Source: Pseudomonas kairouanensis
GTDB lineage: Bacteria; Pseudomonadota; Gammaproteobacteria; Pseudomonadales; Pseudomonadaceae
Assembly: GCF_004682055.1 (NCBI RefSeq)
Contig: NZ_QUZU01000006.1
Location: forward strand, 148,265 to 212,264
DNA length: 64,000 bases
Direction: 5' to 3'
Numbering within the stretch: position 1 is the stretch's first letter; each line of letters begins with the position of its first letter. Shown here piece after piece: positions 36,720-45,275 of the stretch. A program made the position numbers and the translations under genes. The notes beneath the pieces were generated by a model. The model searched no databases. It saw only the letters and a list, made by a program, of their open reading frames with translations, and was not told the DNA's origin.

Positions 36720-36759
36720 CCGTGTGTGCCAGCCTCGAAGACCCACAAGGTATAACCCC

Positions 36760-37281
36760 ATGCTCCAACTGATCCTCGGCGGCGCCCGCTCCGGCAAAAG
36801 CCGCCTGGCCGAAAGGCTCGCCAGCGACAGTGCGTTACCCGTCATCTACATCGCCACCAGCCAACCCCTGGACGGCGAGATGAACCAGCGTGTCGCCCTG
36901 CATCGTCAGCGCCGCCCCGACCATTGGGGCCTGATCGAAGAGCCCCTGGAACTCGCGCGGGTGTTGCAGCAAAACGCCGCCGCCGATCGCTGCCTGTTGG
37001 TGGATTGCCTGACCCTGTGGCTCACCAACCTGCTGATGCTCGACGACGCGAACCGCCTGGCGGTGGAGCGCGATCAACTGCTGGACACCCTGGCCACGCT
37101 GCCGGGTGAAATCATTTTTGTCAGCAACGAGACCGGTCTGGGTGTCGTGCCGCTGGGCGAATTGACTCGCCGCTATGTGGATGAAGCCGGTTGGCTGCAT
37201 CAAGCCTTGGCCGAGCGTTGTCAGCGTGTTGTCCTGACGGTTGCCGGCCTGCCCCTGACTTTGAAAGGTACTGCGTTATGA
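36760..37281 (+). CDS. cobU: Adenosylcobinamide kinase / adenosylcobinamide-phosphate guanylyltransferase
   Basis: 173 residues (CobU; CobP in P. denitrificans). Phosphorylates and then guanylylates adenosylcobinamide. P-loop '[15 protein letters not shown]' at residues 4-18, '[13 protein letters not shown]' and '[15 protein letters not shown]'. ATG 36760 gives the full family N-terminus. It is 40 bp after cobQ, the only real gap in the operon, and its stop overlaps the cobT ATG. Confidence 0.94.
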   Translation: MLQLILGGARSGKSRLAERLASDSALPVIYIATSQPLDGEMNQRVALHRQRRPDHWGLIEEPLELARVLQQNAAADRCLLVDCLTLWLTNLLMLDDANRLAVERDQLLDTLATLPGEIIFVSNETGLGVVPLGELTRRYVDEAGWLHQALAERCQRVVLTVAGLPLTLKGTAL

Positions 37282-38333
37282 CTGACACCTGGTGGCTCAA
37301 CCCTTGTAAGGCCATTGACGCTCAAGCGTACGAACATGCCCTGGCACGCCAGCAACAGTTGACCAAACCGGCCGGTTCCCTCGGCCAGTTGGAGGCCTTG
37401 GCGGTGCAATTGGCAGGCCTGCAAGGCCAGGTCAAACCTGCCGTGGACCACCTGTGGATCGCGATTTTTGCCGGTGACCATGGCGTGGTTGCCGAAGGTG
37501 TGTCGGCCTATCCCCAGGAAGTCACCGGGCAGATGCTGCACAACTTCGTCACCGGCGGCGCGGCCATCAGTGTGTTGGCGCGACAGCTGGATGCGCAGTT
37601 GGAAGTGATCGACCTCGGCACGGTTACCCCATCGCTGAGTTTGCCGGGTGTGCGTCACCTGAATATCGGCGCGGGCACCGCCAACTTCGTCAACGGCCCG
37701 GCGATGACCGAGGCCCAGGGGCGCCAGGCCCTGCAAGCCGGTCGCGACAGCGCTCTGCGTGCGTTGCAGGGCGGTGCGCAGGTGTTTGTCGGTGGCGAAA
37801 TGGGGATCGGCAATACCACTGCCGCCAGCGCGTTGGCCTGTGCATTGCTCGATTGCCAGGTCACTGACTTGACGGGGCCTGGGACCGGTTTGAATGCCCA
37901 GGGCGTGAGCCACAAAGTGGCCGTGATCGAGCGGGCGCTGGCATTGCACGCCGGGCAGCGCGGTGATGCGTTGCAAACCCTGTTCAATCTGGGGGGCTTC
38001 GAGATTGCTGCATTGGTTGGTGCATATCTGGCCTGTGCCCAGGAAGGCATCGTGGTGCTGGTGGATGGGTTTATCTGCACCGTCGCGGCGCTGGTGGCCA
38101 CGCGCCTGAACCCGGCCAGCCGCGAGTGGCTGGTGTTTGGCCATCGTGGTGCCGAACCCGGCCATCGGCATGTGCTGCAAAGCCTGGACGCGCAACCGCT
38201 GCTTGAACTGGGCCTGCGCTTGGGCGAGGGCAGTGGTGCGGCGCTGGCGGTGCCCGTGTTGCGCCTGGCCTGTGCGTTGCACGGGCAAATGGCGACGTTT
38301 GCCGAAGCCGCCGTGGCAGACCGCCCGGCATGA
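37278..38333 (+). CDS. cobT: Nicotinate-nucleotide:dimethylbenzimidazole phosphoribosyltransferase
   Basis: 351 residues (CobT; CobU in P. denitrificans). Makes alpha-ribazole phosphate from the BluB product. Seen: '[20 protein letters not shown]', '[16 protein letters not shown]', '[14 protein letters not shown]', and the catalytic Glu in '[14 protein letters not shown]' (about residue 317). ATG 37278 overlaps the cobU stop, and the end overlaps cobC by ATGA. Confidence 0.95.
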   Translation: MTDTWWLNPCKAIDAQAYEHALARQQQLTKPAGSLGQLEALAVQLAGLQGQVKPAVDHLWIAIFAGDHGVVAEGVSAYPQEVTGQMLHNFVTGGAAISVLARQLDAQLEVIDLGTVTPSLSLPGVRHLNIGAGTANFVNGPAMTEAQGRQALQAGRDSALRALQGGAQVFVGGEMGIGNTTAASALACALLDCQVTDLTGPGTGLNAQGVSHKVAVIERALALHAGQRGDALQTLFNLGGFEIAALVGAYLACAQEGIVVLVDGFICTVAALVATRLNPASREWLVFGHRGAEPGHRHVLQSLDAQPLLELGLRLGEGSGAALAVPVLRLACALHGQMATFAEAAVADRPA

Positions 38334-38905
38334 CCTTGCTCCTGGACCTGCTGCGTCACGGCGAAACCGAACTGGGGGGGGGACTGCGCGGCAGCCTGGA
38401 CGATGCGCTCACCCCTAAGGGCTGGGAGCAGATGCATGCCGCCGTGGTAAATCAAGGGCCTTGGGACCGTGTGGTCAGTTCGCCGCTGCAGCGCTGCGCG
38501 CGGTTTGCCGAGGCGTTGGGGGCCCGCCTCGATGTACCCGTGAGCCTGGAAAAGGATCTGCAAGAATTGCACTTCGGCGCCTGGGAAGGGCAAAGCGCGG
38601 CAGCCTTGATGGAGACTGACGCCGAGGGCTTGGGCCTCTTCTGGGCCGATCCCTACCGCTTTACGCCGCCTGGGGGAGAGCCTGTCTGCGACTTTTCTGA
38701 CCGGGTTCTGGGCGCTGTCGCACGCTTGCATCAGGCCTGCGCCGGCGAGCGCGTGCTGTTGGTCAGCCACGGCGGGGTGATGCGCTTACTGTTGGCCCGT
38801 GCGCGGGGGTTGCCCCGTGAGCAACTGCTGAATGTCGAAGTGGCCCACGGCGGCTTGTTCAGCCTGCAGGTCGGTGCAGAAGGCGCATTGAAGGAAGGCG
38901 TCTGA
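38330..38905 (+). CDS. cobC: Alpha-ribazole phosphatase
   Basis: 191 residues of the histidine phosphatase family. Catalytic '[21 protein letters not shown]' at the N-terminus (RHG, His about 10) and the second His in '[14 protein letters not shown]'. Removes phosphate from alpha-ribazole phosphate in the nucleotide loop pathway. ATGA overlap with cobT; the stop is 2 bp before cobS. A general phosphatase is possible, but the position in the operon supports this role. Confidence 0.9.
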   Translation: MTLLLDLLRHGETELGGGLRGSLDDALTPKGWEQMHAAVVNQGPWDRVVSSPLQRCARFAEALGARLDVPVSLEKDLQELHFGAWEGQSAAALMETDAEGLGLFWADPYRFTPPGGEPVCDFSDRVLGAVARLHQACAGERVLLVSHGGVMRLLLARARGLPREQLLNVEVAHGGLFSLQVGAEGALKEGV

Positions 38906-38907
38906 CC

Positions 38908-39636
38908 ATGTTGCCATTCTGGATTGCCTTGCAGTTCCTGAGCAGCCTGCCGATCCGCCTGCCGGGTATGCCGCAACCCCAGGAACTGGGGCGCTCGCTG
39001 CTGTTTTACCCGGTGGTCGGGCTGTTGTTCGGCGTGCTGTTGTGGGGCCTGAACGCCGTGTTGATGGGATCGCCGGTGTTGTTGCATGCCGCGTTGTTGC
39101 TGACTGCCTGGGTGCTGCTCAGCGGCGGTTTGCACCTCGATGGCCTGGCGGACAGCGCCGATGCCTGGTTGGGTGGCTTCGGCGATCGCGAGCGCACCCT
39201 TACCATCATGAAAGATCCGCGCAGTGGGCCGATTGCGGTGGTGACCCTGGGCCTGGTGATGTTGCTCAAGTTCACCGCGTTGGTGGCGTTGATCGAGCAA
39301 CATAACGGCGCGGCGTTGGTCTTGGCGCCCTTGATCGGGCGGGCTTCGATGCTGGCGTTGTTTCTGACCACGCGCTACGTGCGTGCCGGGGGATTGGGCC
39401 AGGCCTTGTCAGACCATTTACCCCGAGTCGTCGGCCAACAAGTGCTGATCCTCAGTGGTCTGGCGTGCCTTGTGATCGGTGGGTTCAGCGGCGGGATCGC
39501 CGTGTTGCTCGCCGCACTGTGCTTTATCGGCTTGCGCCACCTGATGGTCAAGCGCCTGGGGGGCACCACCGGCGACACGGCGGGTGCCTTGCTGGAGCTG
39601 CTGGAAGTGGCGGTGTTGGTCGGCCTGGCTTTGTAA
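38908..39636 (+). CDS. cobS: Adenosylcobinamide-GDP ribazoletransferase (cobalamin synthase)
   Basis: 242 residues, polytopic membrane protein (CobS; CobV in P. denitrificans). Joins adenosylcobinamide-GDP with alpha-ribazole, completing cobalamin. Typical 'ALQFLSSLPIRLPG', 'GLHLDGLADSADAWLGG', 'RTLTIMKDPRSGPIAV' and 'TGDTAGALLELLEVAVL'. Last gene of the riboswitch-led operon. Confidence 0.94.
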   Translation: MLPFWIALQFLSSLPIRLPGMPQPQELGRSLLFYPVVGLLFGVLLWGLNAVLMGSPVLLHAALLLTAWVLLSGGLHLDGLADSADAWLGGFGDRERTLTIMKDPRSGPIAVVTLGLVMLLKFTALVALIEQHNGAALVLAPLIGRASMLALFLTTRYVRAGGLGQALSDHLPRVVGQQVLILSGLACLVIGGFSGGIAVLLAALCFIGLRHLMVKRLGGTTGDTAGALLELLEVAVLVGLAL

Positions 39637-39659
39637 CACTTTCTTGCATTCTGTTAATC

Positions 39660-39675
39660 GCGGGTATATACACGT
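39660..39675. promoter_or_regulatory. MarR operator copy 1 (upstream of the marR gene)
   Basis: GCGGGTATATACACGT, matching the perfect palindrome at 40106 in 13 of 16 positions. It ends 3 bp before the ATG at 39679, so a bound repressor would block initiation of its own gene. Assignment by symmetry and recurrence. Confidence 0.6.
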
Positions 39676-39678
39676 TCC

Positions 39679-40083
39679 ATGCTTGCCTCCCAATGTTTAT
39701 GCACCAACCTGCGTCGCGCCGCTCGTGGCGTCAGCAGGCACTACGACGGCGCCCTTGATGGCTTCGGGATCAACGTCGCCCAGTATTCCTTGCTGTGCAA
39801 CTTGCAGCGCCTGGACCAGCCGAGCATTTCCAGCCTGGCCGAAGCCATGGGCCTGGATCGCAGCACCTTGGGGCGCAACCTGCGGGTGCTGGAAGGCGAA
39901 GGCCTGGTGCAACTGGTGGAAGGCGACGACCTGCGCAACCGCCTGGTGTTGCTGACCACCGCGGGTGAGGAGCGACTGGCCGCTGCGTTACCGGCCTGGG
40001 AAGCAGCACAGCAGAAATTGATCGATCAACTCGGCGCGGATAAACGCGAAACCTTGTTGGCCTTGCTGGACGAACTCGCCTGA
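39679..40083 (+). CDS. MarR-family transcriptional regulator
   Basis: 134 residues. Winged HTH of the MarR family ('INVAQYSLLCNLQRLDQPSISSLAEA'-type helix, then 'LDRSTLGRNLRVLEGEGLV', 'RNRLVLLTTAGEERL'). Probable autorepressor and repressor of the MFS gene 55 bp downstream, given the shared GCGGGTATATACCCGC elements. Position and order match PA1283, beside PA1282. The inducer is unknown. Confidence 0.88.
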   Translation: MLASQCLCTNLRRAARGVSRHYDGALDGFGINVAQYSLLCNLQRLDQPSISSLAEAMGLDRSTLGRNLRVLEGEGLVQLVEGDDLRNRLVLLTTAGEERLAAALPAWEAAQQKLIDQLGADKRETLLALLDELA

Positions 40084-40105
40084 ACGCGGGCTCGTCCGAA
40101 CATAA

Positions 40106-40121
40106 GCGGGTATATACCCGC
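40106..40121. promoter_or_regulatory. MarR operator copy 2 (upstream of the MFS gene)
   Basis: GCGGGTATATACCCGC, a perfect 16-bp palindrome 16 bp before the MFS ATG. The same half-site is repeated before the marR gene itself. Likely the MarR binding site. Confidence 0.65.
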
Positions 40122-40137
40122 GAGCGGAGAATAAGAA

Positions 40138-41346
40138 ATGACCTCGATGTGGCGCACCAGTGGCTGGATTCTTGTGGGGAGTGCGCTGATCCTGGCGCTG
40201 TCGTTGGGTGTGCGGCATGGTTTCGGCCTGTTTCTGGCGCCGATGAGCAGCGAGTTTGGTTGGGGCCGCGGCACGTTTGCCCTGGCAATCGCCCTGCAAA
40301 ACCTGGTATGGGGCCTGGCCCAGCCGTTTGCCGGTGCGCTGGCCGACCGTTTCGGCGCGACTAAAGTTGTGTTTATCGGTGGGGTGCTGTACGCCGTAGG
40401 ACTGGTGCTGATGGGGTTGTCGGATTCGGCATGGTCGTTGTCCCTCAGCGCAGGGTTGCTGATTGGTATCGGCCTGTCGGGGACCTCGTTCTCGGTGATC
40501 CTGGGTGTGGTGGGGCGCGCCGTCGCGCCGGAAAAACGCAGCATGGCCATGGGTATTGCCAGCGCCGCAGGTTCTTTTGGCCAGTTCGCCATGGTGCCGG
40601 GCACGTTGGGCTTGATCAGTTGGTTGGGCTGGTCCGCCGCCTTGCTCACCCTGGGCTTGATGGTGGCGCTGATTTTGCCGCTGGTCAGCATGCTCAAGGA
40701 CCGACCGCTGGCGGTCACGGCCGGTCAACAAACCTTGCGTGAAGCCTTGACGGAGGCCTGTAGTCACTCCGGGTTCTGGCTGCTGGCGTTTGGTTTTTTC
40801 GTCTGCGGTTTCCAGGTGGTGTTTATCGGCGTGCACTTGCCAGCCTATCTGGTCGACCAGCATCTGCCCGCATCCACAGGCACGACAGTGCTGGCGTTGA
40901 TTGGCCTGTTTAACATCATCGGCACCTACACCGCCGGCTGGCTGGGCGGGCGCATGTCCAAGCCCCGCCTGTTGACGGCGTTGTACCTGTTGCGTGCGGT
41001 GGTCATTGTGTTGTTCCTGTGGGCACCGGTCACTCAAGTGAGCGCCTACCTGTTCGGGATGGCGATGGGGTTGTTGTGGCTCTCTACCGTGCCACTGACC
41101 AACGGCACCGTGGCAACCCTGTTCGGCGTGCGAAATCTCTCCATGCTCGGTGGGATCGTGTTCCTGTTCCACCAGATCGGCTCCTTCCTCGGCGGCTGGT
41201 TGGGCGGGGTGGTCTATGATCGAACCGGCAGCTACGATTTGATCTGGCAGGTGGCGATCCTGTTGAGCGTGCTCGCGGCGGCCCTGAACTGGCCGGTGCG
41301 CGAGCGTCCAGTGGCCCGATTGCAGGCGCAGATGGAGGCGGCATGA
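40138..41346 (+). CDS. MFS transporter of the PA1282 type
   Basis: 402 residues, 12 predicted helices. Starts 'MWRTSGWILVGSALILALSLG', with 'GRGTFALAIALQNLVWGLAQP' and a loop 'GALADRFGATKVVF' of the MFS signature. It follows the MarR regulator and has the MarR palindrome in its leader. The substrate is unknown. The ATGA overlap with the next 39-aa ORF implies coupled translation. Confidence 0.88.
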   Translation: MTSMWRTSGWILVGSALILALSLGVRHGFGLFLAPMSSEFGWGRGTFALAIALQNLVWGLAQPFAGALADRFGATKVVFIGGVLYAVGLVLMGLSDSAWSLSLSAGLLIGIGLSGTSFSVILGVVGRAVAPEKRSMAMGIASAAGSFGQFAMVPGTLGLISWLGWSAALLTLGLMVALILPLVSMLKDRPLAVTAGQQTLREALTEACSHSGFWLLAFGFFVCGFQVVFIGVHLPAYLVDQHLPASTGTTVLALIGLFNIIGTYTAGWLGGRMSKPRLLTALYLLRAVVIVLFLWAPVTQVSAYLFGMAMGLLWLSTVPLTNGTVATLFGVRNLSMLGGIVFLFHQIGSFLGGWLGGVVYDRTGSYDLIWQVAILLSVLAAALNWPVRERPVARLQAQMEAA

Positions 41347-41462
41347 GCACAGCGGCACGGGGTTTGGTGATCACGGCGGGGCTGATCCTGATGCTGCTGG
41401 CCTGGTGGGGCTGGCAGCACGGTGGCCTGGCGTTGATGCAACTGGGCATGTCGATCTGTTAA
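41343..41462 (+). CDS. Small single-helix membrane protein coupled to the MFS gene
   Basis: 39 residues with one hydrophobic helix (LVITAGLILMLLAWWGWQ). The ATG overlaps the MFS stop (ATGA), the same coupling used in the cob operon, and the frame ends at TAA 41460-41462 before glutathione peroxidase. Such small proteins are common partners of transporters, but no function is known. The evidence is position and hydrophobicity. Confidence 0.55.
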   Translation: MSTAARGLVITAGLILMLLAWWGWQHGGLALMQLGMSIC

Positions 41463-41496
41463 CGTCGTGGCCTGACTTCATTCAAGGACACCTCAC

Positions 41497-42045
41497 ATGC
41501 AGATGCGTTGGCTCGCTGTACCCGTCCTGATGGCGATTGGCAGTGTTGTAATGGCTGCCAGTTGCCCGCCGCTGCTGGAAGGCCAGTTGCCCAAGCTGCG
41601 CGCCAAGGAATCCATCGACCTGTGCCAGCGCTTTGCTGGCAAGCCCCTGGTGATCGTCAATACCGCGAGCTTCTGCGGGTTCGCGCCGCAGTTCAAAGGG
41701 CTTGAGGCGTTGTATCAACGCTACAAGGACCAAGGGCTGGAAGTGATTGGCGTACCCTCCGATGACTTCAAGCAAGAGGCCAAGACCGGCGAGGAAACCG
41801 CCAAGGTCTGCTACGTGAATTACGGCGTGACCTTCACCATGACCGAGCCGCAGAAGGTCAAGGGGCCGGATGCGGTGCACCTGTTCAAGGTGTTGGCGCA
41901 GCAGAGCAATGCGCCGAAGTGGAATTTCTATAAGTATGTGGTGGATCGCCAGGGCAATGTGATCGCCGATTTCTCCAGCTTGACCAAGCCGGACAGTCCG
42001 GACTTGATCGAGGCGGTGGAGAAGGCATTGGCGTCCAAGCCCTGA
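41497..42045 (+). CDS. Secreted glutathione peroxidase family protein
   Basis: 182 residues. Signal peptide [20 protein letters not shown] at the start, so probably periplasmic. The glutathione peroxidase core has the catalytic Cys in '[20 protein letters not shown]' (about residue 60) and the Trp in '[11 protein letters not shown]' (about 150). It reduces peroxides using a thiol; in bacteria usually thioredoxin-like partners. Position matches PA1287. Followed by a bidirectional terminator. Confidence 0.88.
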   Translation: MQMRWLAVPVLMAIGSVVMAASCPPLLEGQLPKLRAKESIDLCQRFAGKPLVIVNTASFCGFAPQFKGLEALYQRYKDQGLEVIGVPSDDFKQEAKTGEETAKVCYVNYGVTFTMTEPQKVKGPDAVHLFKVLAQQSNAPKWNFYKYVVDRQGNVIADFSSLTKPDSPDLIEAVEKALASKP

Positions 42046-42058
42046 TCGCCAGCCATTG

Positions 42059-42098
42059 AAAAGCCCCGCCTCCTGTGCAGGAGAGCGGGGCTTTTTTA
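42059..42098. terminator. Bidirectional terminator between the peroxidase and fadL-like genes
   Basis: AAAAGCCCCGC pairs with GCGGGGCTTTTTT; a second stem CTCCTG-TG-CAGGAG fills the loop. It has A-tracts and T-tracts on both sides, so it can serve the convergent plus and minus genes. Confidence 0.9.
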
Positions 42099-42110
42099 CA
42101 CCCGTCTGAA

Positions 42111-43391
42111 TTAGAAGGTGTAGGTCATGCCGAGGCCGAAGCCGTTGGCGCTGTTTTCGTATTTGGCGCGGTAGCTGGCAGTCGAGGGTGCGTCGGCGGT
42201 CTGGTTGATCTTGACGTCTTCTTCTTTCAGGTACGAGTAAGCCAGGTCGATGGTCATGTTATCCATGACTTTGTAGCCCAGGCCCACGCTGAAGATCGTA
42301 CGGTCGCCAGTAGGAATGCGCGGCGAACGATCGGTGTTGTTGGTTGGCGACTGATCGAAGGTCAAGCCCGTACGCAGTACCACTTGCTTGGTCAGCTGGT
42401 ACGACGTACCCACGGCATAGGCCCAGGTGTCATGCCAGTTCTGTTCTTCGGTGATGCTGCTGAGCCCACCGCCAAGGGCACCGCTTGCAGCCGAAATACC
42501 TTCGTTATTGACGGTGATTTCTTTCAGGCGGCTCCAGCGTGTCCACGTTGCACCGCCATACAGTTTCCACGCGTCAGTCAGGTCTTGAGTAACCGACAGG
42601 TCGTAGGACTCAGGGGTTTCGATTTTCAGCGACGCATCGTAACGGTTGTTGGCCAGCAGGAACTGAGTGCTCGCTGGGCCGCTGACGGTAGTGTGGCCGT
42701 CGAGCTTGTATTTGACCTTGGAGTGGTAGGTCAGGCCTACGCGGGTAGTATCGGTCGCTTGAACCAGTACGCCAATGTTAAAGCCCAGCGCGGTGTCATC
42801 ACCCTTGATCTTGACGTTGGTGGTATCGGCGGTCGGCAGCGTGGTGCGATCCGATTCCAGCACGCCGGAAATACGGTTGATAGTCGGGCCAAAGCCGATG
42901 GAAACGCGGTCATTGAACGCATAGCTGACAGTCGGCTGGAAGGTCATGACCTTCACTTCGCTCTTGCTGCCGAAACCACGGCCTTGGAAGCCGCTTTCAT
43001 AGTCGGTCACCAGGCCGAACGGTGCATAGACACCGAAGCCGATGGCCCACTGATCGTTGAGTTTGTTGGTGTAGAAACCAAATGGCACTGCAGTGAACGG
43101 CACCATGTCGCCTTTGTTCGAACCGCGAGAGTTGCCACCGGTGTCGCTGATGTCGGTGGAAGCATCAATCGCCGCCACACCACCTGTAATTTGCTGGCCA
43201 TTAAGGCGGGACATACCGGCAGGGTTACCGTAAACAGTGCTTGCATCATCGGCAGAAGAGGAGCGACCTGCGAAACCCGTACCCATCCCGCTGACGCTCT
43301 GTTCGTTCAGTGCAAAACCGCTTGCGAACAGGTGGGAGGATGCCATGGCAACGGCGAGGCTAAGTGTGGTCTTGAGCATTACTTTTTTCAT
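42111..43391 (-). CDS. FadL/OmpP1/TodX family outer-membrane transport protein
   Basis: 426 residues. Signal peptide (MKKVMLKTTLSLAVAMASSHLFA) followed by 'SGFALNEQSVSGMGTGFAGR', the FadL N-terminal plug motif, and beta strands to the aromatic end 'NGFGLGMTYTF' of an outer-membrane barrel. It imports hydrophobic compounds such as fatty acids or aromatics. GGAG lies eight bases before the ATG. Position matches PA1288. The substrate is not determinable here. Confidence 0.92.
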   Translation of the reverse strand: MKKVMLKTTLSLAVAMASSHLFASGFALNEQSVSGMGTGFAGRSSSADDASTVYGNPAGMSRLNGQQITGGVAAIDASTDISDTGGNSRGSNKGDMVPFTAVPFGFYTNKLNDQWAIGFGVYAPFGLVTDYESGFQGRGFGSKSEVKVMTFQPTVSYAFNDRVSIGFGPTINRISGVLESDRTTLPTADTTNVKIKGDDTALGFNIGVLVQATDTTRVGLTYHSKVKYKLDGHTTVSGPASTQFLLANNRYDASLKIETPESYDLSVTQDLTDAWKLYGGATWTRWSRLKEITVNNEGISAASGALGGGLSSITEEQNWHDTWAYAVGTSYQLTKQVVLRTGLTFDQSPTNNTDRSPRIPTGDRTIFSVGLGYKVMDNMTIDLAYSYLKEEDVKINQTADAPSTASYRAKYENSANGFGLGMTYTF

Positions 43392-43537
43392 TATTAGAAC
43401 TCCGTGGTGATCACCGCTGCGGAAAGTATCAATAAATTTAAGGCAGCGCTATAGGCTGTAATGCAGGAGATAGAGCGGTTTTGTAGGACAATCCGACCAA
43501 AATTCGGGTTTTTTGGCGAACCTTGCAAATTGCCCGG

Positions 43538-44020
43538 TCAGCAAACCGCGTGATTCATGGGTGAAACACAGGTTTGCCAGGTTTGGGTGAAATCCTTGAG
43601 GCGCCCGTGGGGGTGAAATATTTCTTTCCAGATACGCGCCATGGCCAAGACATCACCGGGCGGTGGCAGTGCGGGAGTGTGTTGTTCCACCAACAGCCAG
43701 GCGATGGCGGTGGCATAACGCAGGTTTACGGTGAGTTCCAGTTGTGGCGCGCTGAGGAACGCGTGTTGGCTGGCGAGGCCGCGTACCAGGCTGGCGCGCT
43801 CGGGGTCCAGCGCCAGGTAGTTGTCCCATAGGGCGCGATGGCGCGGCTCGGTGATGCTGTACAGGCCATGGCCGCGCCGGTCGTGCAGGGCGGAGCCCAG
43901 TTCCGACTGGCTGGCGGCAATGCCCAGCAGCAGTGCTTCAGCCGTCTCGTTATGGCAGCCGAGGTAGATCAACGTCGGCCGGATCACGTAACGACACAAT
44001 TCGCTGGCGGCGATACCCAT
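43538..44020 (-). CDS. Conserved hypothetical protein (PA1289 type)
   Basis: 160 residues. The start 'MGIAASELCRYVIRPTLIYLG' is followed by 'EALLLGIAASQSELGSAL' and 'GLYSITEPRHRALWDNYLA'. The latter resembles a stretch of some phage-encoded proteins (GLxxIExxTHxxxWxNYL) whose role I do not know, perhaps related to murein-acting enzymes. It is divergent from the 74-aa gene and next to the fadL-like gene. No catalytic motif can be assigned. Confidence 0.7.
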   Translation of the reverse strand: MGIAASELCRYVIRPTLIYLGCHNETAEALLLGIAASQSELGSALHDRRGHGLYSITEPRHRALWDNYLALDPERASLVRGLASQHAFLSAPQLELTVNLRYATAIAWLLVEQHTPALPPPGDVLAMARIWKEIFHPHGRLKDFTQTWQTCVSPMNHAVC

Positions 44021-44248
44021 ACAGGCCTCAATCCGTGAAGAAATCGGCCGACGAGGCCTGAGTGGGGGCTTGGCAGCAGTGGATCGGATCTCAGGCTCGC
44101 CGGAAGCGGATCATGCCGCTTGAGTTGAAGTGTAGTGTCATATTTGTGTTGTAAAGGACTGTTTTTAAAACATCTTCTTCATTTAGTTATAACGTTTATA
44201 TCTATTTGAACTTAGTGCGATTACTCAAAACACAAATATTGGGCAATA

Positions 44249-44280
44249 AAAAACCCTGTTGTTTAAACAGGGTTTTGTGT
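44249..44280 (-). terminator. Intrinsic terminator after the 74-aa gene
   Basis: AACCCTGTT with AACAGGGTT around a TTGTTTAA-type loop, followed on the minus strand by a T-run (TTTTTTATTG). It lies 20 bp beyond the stop of the leftward gene. Confidence 0.85.
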
Positions 44281-44300
44281 GTTTCAGCGACTCCGGTCGA

Positions 44301-44525
44301 TCAGGCAGTGAGTGCCTGACGGGTACGCTCGATCACGGCCTGCAGCGGTTCTGCGCTGGAGTATTGATCGGGGTACAGGCGTTCGCTGTGACGAGCGATG
44401 CCGTGTTCGTTGACCAGGGTGAAGCTGAAGCAGCCTTTGCGAGCGGCCATGATCAGGCAGTTCATTGGGGCAAAAGCATTGGTGAGGGTGCGAATGGCAT
44501 CCTGAGTATGGATTTGAGCGTTCAT
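44301..44525 (-). CDS. Conserved small hypothetical protein
   Basis: 74 residues (MNAQIHTQDAIRTLTNAFAPM, then 'MAARKGCFSFTLVNEHGIARHSERLY' split here into parts, and a C-terminal 'IERTRQALTA' helix). It has a good terminator and a complex palindromic upstream region, so it is likely a real, regulated gene. I recognise no domain. Its AACGTT-rich leader is described separately. Confidence 0.7.
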   Translation of the reverse strand: MNAQIHTQDAIRTLTNAFAPMNCLIMAARKGCFSFTLVNEHGIARHSERLYPDQYSSAEPLQAVIERTRQALTA

Positions 44526-44969
44526 ATTATTGGTGTTCCTACAAATGACACGGATTAAGAACCGTGCAACGTTAAAACGTTCCAGTAACGTTGATCACCA
44601 TTGATCAAACGAAGAACCCGACTGGAACAAAGCAGCCAGTTTGAAGCGCTAATAAGTTAGGCGCGCTTGGGCTGGCAGGTAGGTACTTAGGAGGGCAGGC
44701 AACACAACAGGGGCAAAGGTTCTGGGCCCGGGGTGAAGATCCTGATCAATTTGCAGGCTGGTTCGGTCAGAGTATTGAGTCTTCGCGACACCCTTTGCTT
44801 GTTCAAAGGCTGTGTCGTCGCAAGGAATACCTGGAAACCATCGAGGTGGTCGATCCCACGTTGTTCGGGGGAGTTGTTCGACCAGAATTGACTTTCAGCT
44901 TGGTACTAACGCCGCGGATAGTAACGGATTGAAACAGGTAAGGGAAGTGTGATAGCAAAAAAACTTCAA
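44526..44969. other. Intergenic region of about 440 bp
   Basis: Upstream of the 74-aa gene: three AACGTT hexamers (44568, 44576, 44588) and a TTGATC-N6-GATCAA dyad (44592-44609). The next 350 bp show no gene on either strand that I can support. It has mixed composition and no REP. Confidence 0.55.
44592..44609. promoter_or_regulatory. Interrupted palindrome TTGATC-N6-GATCAA
   Basis: Perfect six-base arms with a 6-bp spacer, 67-84 bp upstream of the 74-aa gene. It overlaps one of three AACGTT hexamers. It resembles an operator, but the spacing is not that of Anr (TTGAT-N4-ATCAA). The protein that binds is unknown. Confidence 0.4.
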
Positions 44970-45275
44970 TCAGCTGCCCAGCAGGCCGTGATAGATCAGC
45001 ACAGTGGCCGCCGCCGCAAGTGAACAACCCAGTCCGTAGGCTGCCAGGGTCAGGCGCAGCGACTGGCCGGTCTCGACCGCTTTCATCACATCACCCATGT
45101 CGTTGATACGGCCTTCGCCCAATTCGATGCACAGGCTCACTGCCGTAAAGGCCGCCGACAGCAGGATGGCGATGGCAAACAGTGCGCCATCCGGGGAAGG
45201 CAGTGCCGCATTGATCCCCAGGGAAATGACGCAGATGGCCAACAACAGCGTGGCAAACAGCAGTATTCCTTTCAT
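44970..45275 (-). CDS. Small integral membrane protein
   Basis: 101 residues from MKGILLFATLLLAICVISLG, with three hydrophobic helices (residues about 1-20, 28-50 and 75-98) and a short charged loop (LGEGRINDMGDVMKA). GGTGGG precedes the ATG at 45275. A longer in-frame start at 45425 would add 50 polar residues with no membrane character and no good ribosome site, so it is not used. Function unknown. Confidence 0.6.
   Translation of the reverse strand: MKGILLFATLLLAICVISLGINAALPSPDGALFAIAILLSAAFTAVSLCIELGEGRINDMGDVMKAVETGQSLRLTLAAYGLGCSLAAAATVLIYHGLLGS

Noticed and set aside
42075..43397. Plus-strand open frame of 440 codons over the FadL-like gene
   Set aside because: Shadow of a beta-barrel gene. 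No ribosome site and no family. The minus-strand protein has signal peptide and barrel end.
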